DNA from: Pseudarthrobacter defluvii
GTDB lineage: Bacteria > Actinomycetota > Actinomycetes > Actinomycetales > Micrococcaceae
Assembly (NCBI RefSeq): GCF_030323865.1
Contig: NZ_CP066362.1
Span: 2,418,001-2,482,000, forward strand
Direction: 5' to 3'
DNA: 64,000 bases
Of the stretch, positions 28,302 to 36,894 are shown piece after piece. Every line of letters begins with the position of its first letter. Position 1 is the stretch's first letter. The translations under genes were made by a program, and so were the position numbers. Under the pieces are notes generated by a model. That model did not search any database. It saw only the letters and a list, made by a program, of their open reading frames with translations, and was not told the DNA's origin.

Positions 28302-28805
28302 ATGCACCAGCCCCACCTGCCCCTGTCCGCCCGCGCCGCCAGGATGGCGGTGGTGGGGGCGGTCGCCGCTCTTTCCCTGACAGCCTGCTCTCCCGCGGTG
28401 GACGTCACTGCCGCCAAGGACGCCGCCAACCCGGCATGTGCGCCGATGATGCTGGCGCTGCCCGATTCCATTGGCGATTCAAAGCTGCGGAAGACCAACA
28501 GCCAGGCCACCGCGGCGTGGGGCGATCCCTCGCTGGTCATCCTCCGCTGCGGCGTCAACGTTCCAGGGCCCACCACCGACCGGTGCGTCACCGTCAACGG
28601 CGTCGACTGGGTCATCAAGGAAGGCGACCCGGTGTGGACGCTGACCACCTACGGCCGCGAACCGGCCACGGAAATCCTGATGGACCCGGACAAGATCAGC
28701 TCCGCAACGGTGCTGGCGGACCTTGCAGCAGCAGCCGCGAAGGTCCCGTCCGTCCGGAACTGCGTGGGCCAGGAGGACCTGCAGAACCTGCCGAAGAGCC
28801 AGTAG
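28302..28805 (+). CDS. DUF3515 lipoprotein
   Basis: A 167-residue secreted protein. The N-terminus has positive residues, a hydrophobic stretch and lipobox LTAC (Cys about 29), so it is probably lipid-anchored outside the membrane. The rest matches the actinobacterial DUF3515 family (PACAPMMLALPDSIG, AWGDPSLVILRCGV, GVDWVI, TLTTYGREPATEI, one disulfide-like pair of Cys). The function is unknown. The family usually sits next to ddl and thiL, as here. TAGGCT precedes the ATG by 6 bases. Confidence 0.88.
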   Translation: MHQPHLPLSARAARMAVVGAVAALSLTACSPAVDVTAAKDAANPACAPMMLALPDSIGDSKLRKTNSQATAAWGDPSLVILRCGVNVPGPTTDRCVTVNGVDWVIKEGDPVWTLTTYGREPATEILMDPDKISSATVLADLAAAAAKVPSVRNCVGQEDLQNLPKSQ

Positions 28806-28814
28806 CCAGCCCCC

Positions 28815-28940
28815 GCCGGTGGGTGGGCCCACGCCGGCAGGGTTCCCTGACCGAAGCGAAGCGAGGTTAGGGTGCCGGTGGGTGGGCCCACGCCGGCAGG
28901 GTTCCCTGACCGAAGCGAAGCGAGGTTAGGGTGCCGGTGG
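28815..28940. repeat. 59-bp direct tandem repeat, two full copies plus 8 bases
   Basis: Copies at 28815-28873 and 28874-28932 are identical, with an 8-base start of a third at 28933-28940. Each unit holds a hairpin: CCCTGACC pairs with GGTTAGGG with one mismatch, around a GAAGCGAAGCGA loop, with CCGGCA and TGCCGG further out. It fills the gap between the convergent DUF3515 and ddl genes, so it may serve as a doubled bidirectional terminator. Confidence 0.9.
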
Positions 28941-28943
28941 GGC

Positions 28944-30092
28944 CTAGCGGAGGCCAGTCTTGCGGTTCAGCGCCAAGTAGATAAGCTCATCGATCAGGTC
29001 GGCGTATTCCAAGCCGGAGGCTGCCCACATCTGCGGGTACATGCTCTTGGGCGTGAAGCCGGGCATCGTGTTGATCTCGTTGATGATCAACTCGCCGTCG
29101 GGCGTGTAGAAGAAGTCCACGCGGCTCAGGCCCTCGGCTCCCACGGCGTCGAACGCGGTGGCCGCCAGTTCGCGGACCCGGGAGATAGCCTCTGCCGGGA
29201 TGTCCGCTGGGCAGCTCAGCGCCGCGGCATCATCCTCGACGTACTTGGCATTGAAGTCGTAAAACTCGTGGGTTCCGCCGGACACCTCGATTTCCCCCGG
29301 CATGGATGTCCGCGGCGCGTCGGTGCCCCTGCCTTCCAGGACCGCGCATTCGATCTCCCGTCCCACGATCCCGGCTTCGATCACGAGTTTGAGGTCGTGG
29401 CGGCGGGCTTCTTCGATGGCGGCATCCAGTTCCTCGAGGGAGTCCACCTTCGAGATGCCCATGGACGAGCCCGCACGGGCCGGCTTGACGAATACGGGGA
29501 ACCCGAGCCGGTCCACCTGCTTGCGGACGGATTCGGGATCCCGGCGCCACTGCCTGTCCGTCACTGCGACGTAGGGGCCCACGCGGAGCCCGGCAGCTTC
29601 GAAAACAACCTTCATGTAGTGCTTGTCCATGCCGACGGCGGAGGCCAGGACGCCCGCGCCAACGTACCGGGTATCTGACAGCTCCAGGAGCCCCTGGATG
29701 GTGCCGTCCTCGCCGAACGGGCCGTGCAGCAGCGGGAAAACCACGTCCACGGCGCCCAGTTCCTGCGGGACCTGGTTGGGCGACGCCACGATCAGCTGGT
29801 GTTCCCCGCCGATCTCGGCCAGGGTGACGGTGTCCGACGACGGCACGACCTCCGGGAGGGATGATGCCGCGAGGGACCACTGGGCCGTTTCCGCCGGGGC
29901 AAGGACCCACTGGCCGGTCTTGGCGATCCCGATGGGGATCACGTCGTACTTGTCCTTGTTGATCGCGCCCAGGACACCGGCGGCGGTAACGCAGCTTACG
30001 GCATGCTCGCTGGATCGTCCGCCGAAGAGCACGGCAACGCGCGGTTTCCGGCTGGAGGCGGTTTCCCCGTGGGTGTTTGTGTCTTGGGACAT
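28944..30092 (-). CDS. ddl: D-alanine--D-alanine ligase
   Basis: A 382-residue ATP-grasp enzyme that makes the D-Ala-D-Ala end of the peptidoglycan stem peptide. Motifs: VAVLFGGRSSEHAVSC, FPLLHGPFGEDGTIQGLLEL, VFVKPARAGSSMGISKV, IECAVLEGRG and LSRVDFFYTPDGELIINEINTMPGFTPKSMYPQMW, where INEINTMPG is the Mg-binding end. A Tyr, not Phe, precedes the ADP loop region, but D-Ala versus D-lactate specificity cannot be decided by eye. It starts 2 bases after gpsA and ends a murA-plsC-gpsA-ddl operon. In many actinobacteria cofC separates gpsA from ddl; it is absent here. Confidence 0.97.
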   Translation of the reverse strand: MSQDTNTHGETASSRKPRVAVLFGGRSSEHAVSCVTAAGVLGAINKDKYDVIPIGIAKTGQWVLAPAETAQWSLAASSLPEVVPSSDTVTLAEIGGEHQLIVASPNQVPQELGAVDVVFPLLHGPFGEDGTIQGLLELSDTRYVGAGVLASAVGMDKHYMKVVFEAAGLRVGPYVAVTDRQWRRDPESVRKQVDRLGFPVFVKPARAGSSMGISKVDSLEELDAAIEEARRHDLKLVIEAGIVGREIECAVLEGRGTDAPRTSMPGEIEVSGGTHEFYDFNAKYVEDDAAALSCPADIPAEAISRVRELAATAFDAVGAEGLSRVDFFYTPDGELIINEINTMPGFTPKSMYPQMWAASGLEYADLIDELIYLALNRKTGLR

Positions 30093-30094
30093 GG

Positions 30095-31144
30095 TCAGTA
30101 ATCGCCTTCAGGTTTCAATTCCCGGGACAGCAGAACCGGCCCCAGTTGGTCAACGGACAGCTTGCCTGCCAGCACCGCCACAACGGCGGCAGTAATGGGC
30201 ATTTCGACGCCGAGCTTGCCGGCGAGTTCATGGACGGCCTGGCCTGACTTGATGCCTTCGGCGGTCTGGGTCATCTTGCGGCCCACCTCCTCCAGCGTCA
30301 GGCCCTGGCCCAGCAGCCTGCCGGCGGTATGGTTCCGGGACAGCGCGGACGAACAGGTCGCCACGAGATCGCCCAGCCCGGCGAGCCCGGCCATGGTCTT
30401 GGCCTCGCCGCCCAGCGCCAGCGCGAGGCGTGACGTTTCCGCGAGCCCCCGGGTGATCACCGAGGCCTTGGTGTTGTCCCCCATCTCCTTGCCCTCACAG
30501 ATTCCCACGGCCAGCGCGATCACGTTCTTGACGATGCCGCCGATTTCGACGCCGACGACGTCCGTGGTGGTGTACGGCCGGAAGTAGGGGGCGGTGCACG
30601 TCCTGGCAAGCCAGCCTGCCGTGGCGGAGTCCGTGCAGGCCACGACGGACGCCGTAGGCTCCTCGCGGGCAATCTCCATGGCGAGGTTGGGCCCGGAAAC
30701 GACGGCGATGCGTTCCGGCGGGAGGCCCAGTTCCTGGCTGATAACCTCGCTCATCCGGGCATCGGTTCCGAGCTCCAGGCCCTTCATGAGGGATACTACG
30801 ACGGCCCCGGGGGCGATCATGTCCTTCCACTCCCGCAGTTGCGGGCGCAGGGACTGGGCCGGAACGGCAACCACCACAAGTTCGGCTCCGGCCAACACCT
30901 GGCGGATGTCGGTGGACGCTGTGATGCTCTCCGGCAGGACGATGTCCTTGAGGTAGTCGCTGTTGCGGTGGCTGGTGTTAATCTCCTCCACCACTTCGGC
31001 GCGCCTGCCCCACAGCTTGATGGCACGCGGCGTGCCCCTGGCGATGGCTGCGTCCGCGAGGATTTTAGCGAACGTGGTCCCCCAGGACCCTGCCCCGAGG
31101 ACAGCCACGGTGCGGGCTGCTCCCGGCTTTGCGTCAGCGGTCAC
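30095..31144 (-). CDS. gpsA: Glycerol-3-phosphate dehydrogenase [NAD(P)+]
   Basis: A 349-residue enzyme that reduces dihydroxyacetone phosphate to glycerol 3-phosphate for phospholipid synthesis. The Rossmann loop is VAVLGAGSWGTTFAKILAD, and the family segments LVVVAVPAQSLRPQL, VVSLMKGLELGT, VVSGPNLAMEIA, GVEIGGIVKNVIALAVGICEG (catalytic Lys) and GLGDLVATCSSALSRNHTAGRLLGQG are all present. The start overlaps the plsC stop (GTGA), coupling it to the acyltransferase that uses the same lipid pathway. Confidence 0.97.
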   Translation of the reverse strand: MTADAKPGAARTVAVLGAGSWGTTFAKILADAAIARGTPRAIKLWGRRAEVVEEINTSHRNSDYLKDIVLPESITASTDIRQVLAGAELVVVAVPAQSLRPQLREWKDMIAPGAVVVSLMKGLELGTDARMSEVISQELGLPPERIAVVSGPNLAMEIAREEPTASVVACTDSATAGWLARTCTAPYFRPYTTTDVVGVEIGGIVKNVIALAVGICEGKEMGDNTKASVITRGLAETSRLALALGGEAKTMAGLAGLGDLVATCSSALSRNHTAGRLLGQGLTLEEVGRKMTQTAEGIKSGQAVHELAGKLGVEMPITAAVVAVLAGKLSVDQLGPVLLSRELKPEGDY

Positions 31145-31911
31145 GGAGCGTCCGTTCCTGTCCCGGGCTGCTGTCCGCGTTCGACGAACCGTCCGTGCTT
31201 GGATTGCTGCTGCTTGGCCGGGTCCCAGCGTTGGGCCGGCGGCTGCTCGCCGCGCAGGCCGGCCAGAAGTGTGGTGATGGCGTCCATGATCACGTCGGTG
31301 GCTTCCGTCAGCGTTGCCTTGTCCAGGGGACGGCCGCTGAAAGCGCTGAGGTCCACCGGATCTCCCACCACCACGCGGGAGCGCTTACGCGGGAACAGGT
31401 GGAATGTCTTGCCGTACCTGGGGAAGACTTCATGCGCGCCCCAGTGGGCGATGGGCACTACCGGAATTCCGCCTTCAAGGGCCAGTCGGGCTGCGCCCGT
31501 GTGCCCCTTCATCGGCCACAGGTCCGGGTCGCGCGTCAGCGTGCCCTCAGGGTAGATGATGATGGCCCCGCCCTCAGCCACGATCTCCTGCGCCACCTGC
31601 AGCGAGCGGTTCGCTCCCGCCGTCGAACGCTCCACCGGCACCTGCTTGGTGGCCGTCAGGAGCGGGCCCAGGCCGGGGACTTTGAACAGCGAGGCCTTGG
31701 CCAGGAAGTGCGGCGCCCGCTTCTGGTTGTAGAGCATGTGGCCCACCACCAGGGGGTCGATCTCGGTGCAGTGGTTGGGGGCGGCGATGAAGCCGCTGGC
31801 GGGAAGTTTTTCGGTGCCTTCCCACGTCTTGGACATCATGAGGTTCAGCAGCGGCCGGGCGATGCCGGCAATGAACACAAATGTGGCCCTGCTCTTGGCA
31901 GATTCCTTCAC
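31141..31911 (-). CDS. plsC: 1-acyl-sn-glycerol-3-phosphate acyltransferase (PlsC family)
   Basis: A 256-residue acyltransferase of the LPLAT family, predicted to add the second acyl chain to lysophosphatidic acid. The catalytic NHCTEIDPLVV box (HX4D) is at about residues 45-55. The glycerol-phosphate-binding motif is IIYPEGTLTRD, and GIPVVPIAHWG is block IV. A short hydrophobic N-terminal segment may anchor it to the membrane. It lies between murA (8 bases) and gpsA (overlap), so lipid and wall precursor genes are in one transcription unit. Confidence 0.94.
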   Translation of the reverse strand: MKESAKSRATFVFIAGIARPLLNLMMSKTWEGTEKLPASGFIAAPNHCTEIDPLVVGHMLYNQKRAPHFLAKASLFKVPGLGPLLTATKQVPVERSTAGANRSLQVAQEIVAEGGAIIIYPEGTLTRDPDLWPMKGHTGAARLALEGGIPVVPIAHWGAHEVFPRYGKTFHLFPRKRSRVVVGDPVDLSAFSGRPLDKATLTEATDVIMDAITTLLAGLRGEQPPAQRWDPAKQQQSKHGRFVERGQQPGTGTDAP

Positions 31912-31919
31912 AGTCCGCT

Positions 31920-33245
31920 CTACTTCGTGGTGGTGATGTCGAAATCGGCACCGAGTCCGGCAAGCTTTTCGGTGAAGCGCTCGTAACCGCGGTTGATGAT
32001 GTCGATTCCGGTGACCCGGGAGGTTCCCGTGGCGGCCAGGGCGGCAATGAGGTGGCTGAAGCCGCCGCGTAGGTCCGGAACATCGATGTCGGTGCCCTTG
32101 AGCTGGGTGGGGCCCGAAATGACGGCTGAGTGCAGGAAGTTACGCTGTCCGAACCGGCACGGGACGCTGCCCAGGCATTCGCGGTGGACCTGGATGCTGG
32201 CGCCCATGCGGATCAGGGCGTCTGTGAAGCCGAAGCGGTTCTCGTACACGGTTTCGTGAACGATCGAGACGCCCTCGGCCTGGGTGAGCGCCACGACGAG
32301 CGGCTGCTGCCAGTCGGTCATGAAGCCTGGGTGGACGTCCGTTTCAAGCACCAACGGATTGAGCTTTCCGCCCTTGTGGTAGAACCGGATGCCGTCCTCG
32401 CCGATATCCATTCCGCCGCCCACCTTGCGGTAGGTGTTCAGGAACGTCATCATGTCGCGCTGGGACGCGCCCTCGACGAAGATGTCGCCGCGGGTCACGA
32501 GAGCAGCTGAAGCCCAGGATGCCGACTCGTTGCGGTCCGACAGCGCCCGGTGGTTGTAGCCGCCCAGGTCGCGGACGCCCTCGATGCGGATGGTGCGGTC
32601 CGTCTGGACGCTGATGATGGCGCCCATCTTCTGCAGCACCGCGATGAGGTCAACGATTTCCGGCTCGGTGGCTGCGCCGGAAAGTTCGGTGATGCCCTCG
32701 GCGCGGGTGGCGCTCAGCAGGACCTGCTCGGTTGCGCCCACGGACGGGTACGGCAGCGAGATCTTGGCCCCGTGCAGTCCCTTGGGCGCGGAGATGTGGA
32801 TGCCGCCGGGGCGTTTCTCCACCACGGCGCCGAACTGGCGCAGGACGTCCAAGTGGTAGTCGATGGGGCGGTCGCCGATCTTGCAGCCGCCCAGGTCCGG
32901 GATGAAGGCCTCACCGATGGCGTGGATCAGCGGCCCGCACAGCAGGATGGGAATTCGGGAGTCTCCGGCGTGCGCGTCGATGGCCGTGCTGGGCGCCGTC
33001 TTGGCCGCCTTGGGGTCGAGGGTGAGATCTCCGTTGACCGGATCCTTCTCCACGGTCACGCCGTGTAGCTGCAGCAGGGAGGTGACCACCTCCACGTCCT
33101 TGATTTCCGGCACGTTCCGCAAAACCGAGGGTTCGTTGCCCAGCAACGCCGCCACCATTGCCTTGGGGACAAGATTCTTTGCCCCACGGACGCTGACGCG
33201 GCCTGTAAGCGGGACACCGCCGCGGATTGTCAGAACACTACTCAT
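31920..33245 (-). CDS. murA: UDP-N-acetylglucosamine 1-carboxyvinyltransferase (MurA)
   Basis: A 441-residue EPSP-synthase-fold enzyme for the first committed step of peptidoglycan synthesis. The active-site Cys121 is in LGGCKIGDRPIDYHL, matching the fosfomycin target cysteine. Lys23/Asn24 in RGAKNLVPKAMVAALL and the Arg in DVPDLRGGFSHLIAAL are the other catalytic positions. The glycine after RGAKN is not followed by the usual AALP, so this is a somewhat divergent branch; a second MurA may exist elsewhere. GAGGAAACC is 6-9 bases ahead of the ATG. First gene of murA-plsC-gpsA-ddl. Confidence 0.94.
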   Translation of the reverse strand: MSSVLTIRGGVPLTGRVSVRGAKNLVPKAMVAALLGNEPSVLRNVPEIKDVEVVTSLLQLHGVTVEKDPVNGDLTLDPKAAKTAPSTAIDAHAGDSRIPILLCGPLIHAIGEAFIPDLGGCKIGDRPIDYHLDVLRQFGAVVEKRPGGIHISAPKGLHGAKISLPYPSVGATEQVLLSATRAEGITELSGAATEPEIVDLIAVLQKMGAIISVQTDRTIRIEGVRDLGGYNHRALSDRNESASWASAALVTRGDIFVEGASQRDMMTFLNTYRKVGGGMDIGEDGIRFYHKGGKLNPLVLETDVHPGFMTDWQQPLVVALTQAEGVSIVHETVYENRFGFTDALIRMGASIQVHRECLGSVPCRFGQRNFLHSAVISGPTQLKGTDIDVPDLRGGFSHLIAALAATGTSRVTGIDIINRGYERFTEKLAGLGADFDITTTK

Positions 33246-33351
33246 ATACCGGTTTCCTCACGATCACTAGCCCCCAAATACCTTGCAAAGGCTCCAACCA
33301 AGCATAGGAGGTCGCGTTACCGAACCGAAATAAGGGGGCACCGGCGGCGGG

Positions 33352-33377
33352 GCGTGGCGGGACGCATCCCGCCACGC
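33352..33377 (-). terminator. Terminator after leuD
   Basis: GCGTGGCGGGA (33352-33362), CGCA loop, TCCCGCCACGC (33367-33377): a perfect 11-bp stem 13 bases past the leuD stop. It separates leuCD from the murA operon. No U-run. Confidence 0.75.
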
Positions 33378-33390
33378 AGCTGCCAGGCGG

Positions 33391-33993
33391 CTAGGAAAGC
33401 TTTGCCGGCAGGGTCTTGGGCTTGAAGGCCGGGCGGGTCGCCTCGTACGCGGTGATGTCGGCCTCGTGCTGGAGGGTCAGTCCAATGTCGTCCAGGCCTT
33501 CCAGGAGCCGCCAGCGGGTGTAGTCGTCAATCTCGAAGGGTGCCACGATGTTGCCGCACACCACGGTCTTTGACTCGAGGTCCACCGTCACCTGGGTGCC
33601 CGGGGCGTTCTCGAGCTCCTTCCAGATGAGCTCGATGTCGTCCTGGGCCACCTGGGCGGCCAGCAGGCCCTCCTTGCCCGAGTTGCCGCGGAAGATGTCG
33701 GCGAAGCGGGAGGACAGGACAGCCTTGAAGCCGTAGTCCTTCAGCGCCCACACCGCGTGCTCGCGGGAGGAACCGGTACCGAAGTCCGGGCCGGCCACCA
33801 GTACTGAACCGGCGTTGTACGGCTCCTGGTTCAGGATGAAGGAGGGGTCCTTGCGCCAGGCGGAGAACAGGGCGTCTTCGAAGCCGGTGCGGGTGATGCG
33901 TTTGAGGTACACCGCCGGGATGATCTGGTCGGTGTCAACATTGCTCTGGCGCAGCGGGACGCCGATGCCGGTGTGCTTGGTGAACTTTTCCAT
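33391..33993 (-). CDS. leuD: 3-isopropylmalate dehydratase small subunit
   Basis: A 200-residue swivel-domain subunit that with LeuC isomerises 2-isopropylmalate to 3-isopropylmalate in leucine synthesis. Landmarks: [62 protein letters not shown]. It begins 9 bases after leuC stops. Expression is expected to follow the leuC promoter, which has an IclR-type operator. Confidence 0.98.
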   Translation of the reverse strand: MEKFTKHTGIGVPLRQSNVDTDQIIPAVYLKRITRTGFEDALFSAWRKDPSFILNQEPYNAGSVLVAGPDFGTGSSREHAVWALKDYGFKAVLSSRFADIFRGNSGKEGLLAAQVAQDDIELIWKELENAPGTQVTVDLESKTVVCGNIVAPFEIDDYTRWRLLEGLDDIGLTLQHEADITAYEATRPAFKPKTLPAKLS

Positions 33994-34002
33994 GGTGTTG
34001 TC

Positions 34003-35463
34003 CTAGGCTGCGTCGATGCGGATGGCGGCGGGTTCGGGAGCCGGTTCAAGGTCCGACGGCGAGCTGAGCGTGCCGCGCACCGCCGTGGCCGCCGCCACCA
34101 CCGGGGAGACCAGGTGCGTGCGGCCGCCCTTGCCCTGGCGCCCTTCAAAGTTGCGGTTGGACGTGGAGGCGCACCGCTCCCCCGGCTCCAGCTGGTCCGG
34201 GTTCATGCCCAGGCACATGGAGCAGCCGGCAAACCGCCATTCGGCGCCGAAGTCCTTGAACACCCGGTCCAGGCCCTCGGCCTCGGCTTCGAGCCGGACA
34301 CGGGCCGAACCCGGAACCACCAGCATCCGGACCTTCGGGTCCTTTTCGCGGCCGCGGATGATGTCCGCCGCGGCGCGCAGGTCCTCGATGCGCGAGTTGG
34401 TGCAGGAGCCCAGGAAGACGGTGTCCACGCGGATGTCCTTCATGGGGGTCCCGGCTTCCAGGCCCATGTACTGCAGGGCGCGTTCGGCGGCCGCCTTGGC
34501 ATTTTCATCACCGAAATCTGCCGGGTTTGGTACGGCCTGGGACAGGGAGACGCCCTGCCCGGGGTTGGTGCCCCAGGTGACGAACGGCTCCAGCGTGTCG
34601 GCGTCCAGGTCCACCTCGACGTCGAAGGTGGCGTCGTCGTCGGTCTTCAACGTGTTCCAGTATTCGACGGCGGCATCCCACTCAGCGCCTTCCGGCGCGT
34701 GCGGGCGGCCCAGCATGTAGGTATACGTGGTTTCATCCGGGGCCACCATGCCGGCCCGGGCGCCGGCCTCGATGGACATGTTGCAGATGGTCATCCGCGC
34801 TTCCATGGACAGGGCGCGGATGGCGGAGCCGCGGTATTCCAGGACGTAGCCCTGCCCGCCGCCCGTGCCGATCTTCGCAATGACGGCCAGGATAATGTCC
34901 TTGGCCGTGACACCGGGACGCAGCGTCCCTTCAACATTGATGGCCATGGTCTTGAACGGCTTCAGCGACAGGGTCTGGGTGGCCATGACATGCTCCACCT
35001 CGGAGGTGCCAATGCCCATGGCCAGGGCACCGAAGGCGCCGTGGGTGGAGGTGTGGGAGTCGCCGCAGACGACGGTCATGCCCGGCTGTGTGAGGCCCAG
35101 CTGCGGGCCCACCACGTGGACGATGCCCTGTTCGGCGTCGCCCAGGCTGTGCAGCCGGACACCGAACTCCGCGCAGTTGTGGCGCAGGGTCTCGATCTGC
35201 GTGCGGCTGGTGAGATCGGCAATCGGCTTGTCGATGTCCAGGGTGGGGGTGTTGTGGTCCTCGGTGGCGATGGTCAGGTCCGGGCGGCGCAGTTTGCGGC
35301 CGGCCAGCCGCAGGCCTTCAAACGCCTGCGGGGACGTGACTTCATGGACCAGGTGGAGGTCGATGAACAGAAGGTCGGGCTGGGCGTTGGCACCTTCGCC
35401 GTCACCTTTGCGCACCACGTGTGCGTCCCAGACTTTCTCGGCCAATGTCTTTGCCATGGCCAT
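34003..35463 (-). CDS. leuC: 3-isopropylmalate dehydratase large subunit
   Basis: A 486-residue aconitase-type subunit holding the 4Fe-4S cluster. Cluster cysteines are in [13 protein letters not shown] and [44 protein letters not shown] is the family signature, and [22 protein letters not shown] is near the C-terminus. AAGGGAG lies just upstream of the ATG. It is divergent from the IclR regulator gene, with a 15-bp operator-like palindrome in the shared promoter. Confidence 0.98.
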   Translation of the reverse strand: MAMAKTLAEKVWDAHVVRKGDGEGANAQPDLLFIDLHLVHEVTSPQAFEGLRLAGRKLRRPDLTIATEDHNTPTLDIDKPIADLTSRTQIETLRHNCAEFGVRLHSLGDAEQGIVHVVGPQLGLTQPGMTVVCGDSHTSTHGAFGALAMGIGTSEVEHVMATQTLSLKPFKTMAINVEGTLRPGVTAKDIILAVIAKIGTGGGQGYVLEYRGSAIRALSMEARMTICNMSIEAGARAGMVAPDETTYTYMLGRPHAPEGAEWDAAVEYWNTLKTDDDATFDVEVDLDADTLEPFVTWGTNPGQGVSLSQAVPNPADFGDENAKAAAERALQYMGLEAGTPMKDIRVDTVFLGSCTNSRIEDLRAAADIIRGREKDPKVRMLVVPGSARVRLEAEAEGLDRVFKDFGAEWRFAGCSMCLGMNPDQLEPGERCASTSNRNFEGRQGKGGRTHLVSPVVAAATAVRGTLSSPSDLEPAPEPAAIRIDAA

Positions 35464-35540
35464 CTCCCTTCACTGCTGTTTGGCTGATTAGTCCAACTGA
35501 ATCAGGACGGCTCCGCGCTGCGCCAGCCGAAAGATTTGCA

Positions 35541-35555
35541 TCTCAGATATTGAGA
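35541..35555. promoter_or_regulatory. Operator-like inverted repeat between leuC and iclR
   Basis: TCTCA (35541-35545), five bases, TGAGA (35551-35555): a perfect inverted repeat in the divergent promoter. For leuC on the minus strand, TTGCCG (35556-35561) and AAATCT (35532-35537) are candidate -35 and -10 boxes 18 bases apart, and the repeat fills the spacer, a position typical of a repressor site. The same 19-base region matches the ilvD upstream site at 16 positions. Confidence 0.7.
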
Positions 35556-35570
35556 CGGCAATATCATTAC

Positions 35571-36290
35571 ATGGACAATTCTAGTGGAGTCGGTGTCATT
35601 GATAAAGCGGCCCAGGTGCTCGACGCACTCGAGGCAGGACCCACCACGCTGGCGCAGCTGGTGGCCGCCACCGGACTGGCCCGGCCCACCGTCCACCGCC
35701 TCGCATTGGCGCTGGTGCACCACCGGCTGGTCAGCCGCGACATCCAGGGCCGGTTCGTCCTTGGCAGCCGGCTTGTCGAGCTCGCCTCGGCGGCCGGCGA
35801 GGACCGCCTGATCGCCTCCGCGGGCCCCGTGCTGATGCAGCTGCGCGATGCCACGGGTGAAAGCGCCCAGATCTTCCGGCGGCAGGGCGACTGGCGCGTG
35901 TGCGTCGCCTCCGCCGAACGCCCCATCGGCCTTCGCGACACCATCCCCGTCGGCACCCAATTGTCCATGAAAGCAGGCTCCGCCGCCCAGGTCCTGCTCG
36001 CCTGGGAGGACCACGACCGGCTCCTCGAGGGACTGCAGTCGGCGCGCTTCACGCCCACCGTCCTGGCAGGCGTACGACGTCGGGGCTGGGGACAAAGCCT
36101 TGGCGAACGCGAGCCCGGGGTCGCCTCCGTCTCGGCCCCCGTCCGCGGTCCGTCCGGAAGGGTGATTGCCGCCGTCTCGATTTCCGGCCCCATCGAGCGG
36201 CTGACCCGCCAGCCGGGGCGGCTGCACGCGGAAGTGGTGTGCAACGCCGGCCGGATCCTCACCGAGGCGCTGCGGAAAAACAACGACTAG
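35571..36290 (+). CDS. IclR-family regulator, LtbR/NdgR-like
   Basis: A 239-residue regulator. Residues 1-65 form a winged helix-turn-helix (DKAAQVLDALEAGPTTLAQLVAATGLARPTVHRLALALVHHRLV); the rest is the IclR effector domain. IclR proteins divergent from leuCD are known in actinobacteria as LtbR (Corynebacterium) or NdgR (Streptomyces), which control leucine and other amino acid genes; this is the likely counterpart. I chose the ATG at 35571 because the longer frame has no similarity and runs into leuC. It probably controls itself and the sites upstream of ilvD, ilvB and leuB. Confidence 0.88.
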   Translation: MDNSSGVGVIDKAAQVLDALEAGPTTLAQLVAATGLARPTVHRLALALVHHRLVSRDIQGRFVLGSRLVELASAAGEDRLIASAGPVLMQLRDATGESAQIFRRQGDWRVCVASAERPIGLRDTIPVGTQLSMKAGSAAQVLLAWEDHDRLLEGLQSARFTPTVLAGVRRRGWGQSLGEREPGVASVSAPVRGPSGRVIAAVSISGPIERLTRQPGRLHAEVVCNAGRILTEALRKNND

Positions 36291-36333
36291 CACCTTCCAC
36301 TCCCCCGCCCGTTCCCGCCGCTAGGCTGTGGCC

Positions 36334-36894
36334 ATGGACAGCTACGCAGTGTTCCTCCGCGGCATCAATGTGGGCGGAATCAATATCAAGATGGCGGACC
36401 TTCGGGACGCCCTGAAGAACTGCGGTTTTCCGGACGCAAAAACCCTGCTGGCCAGTGGAAACGTGGTGCTCTCCAGCAACCTGGACGCGGCGGCCGTCAA
36501 GCAGGAATGCGAAAAGTGCCTCCGTGCCACCTTCGGCTACGACGCATGGGTGGTGGTCCTGGATGCCGGCAGGGTGGCCCAACTGGTGGATGCCTGTCCC
36601 TATCCAGAAGACGACAAGTCCACGCACACGTACATCACCATCTCGTCGGACATCCCTAGCCTGGATGAGCTGGAAGCAGCGGGGTCGTTGCTGGAGAAGC
36701 ATAACCAGCAGCGGCTGGGGCCGGAGGCCCTTGCCTGGCTCGCCCCGGTGGGCGGAACCCTTGACAGCCCCTTCAGCAAGGTCAGCTCCAAGGCGAAGTT
36801 CAAGGCGGCCACCACCACGCGGAACCTGCGCACCTTGATAAAGGTCCGTGATGCCGCGGCCGCCCTCGACGCCGGGCAGGCAAAAGGCTCCTAG
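36334..36894 (+). CDS. DUF1697 family protein
   Basis: A 186-residue protein of the DUF1697 family, starting SYAVFLRGINVGGINIKMADLRDAL, followed by LLASGNVVLSS and ending with a basic SSKAKFKAATTTRNLRTLIKV. The function is unknown. TAGGCT lies 6 bases before the ATG, so it may be leaderless; a GTG two codons upstream is an alternative. Its stop shares CTAG with the convergent GTPase gene. Confidence 0.9.
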   Translation: MDSYAVFLRGINVGGINIKMADLRDALKNCGFPDAKTLLASGNVVLSSNLDAAAVKQECEKCLRATFGYDAWVVVLDAGRVAQLVDACPYPEDDKSTHTYITISSDIPSLDELEAAGSLLEKHNQQRLGPEALAWLAPVGGTLDSPFSKVSSKAKFKAATTTRNLRTLIKVRDAAAALDAGQAKGS

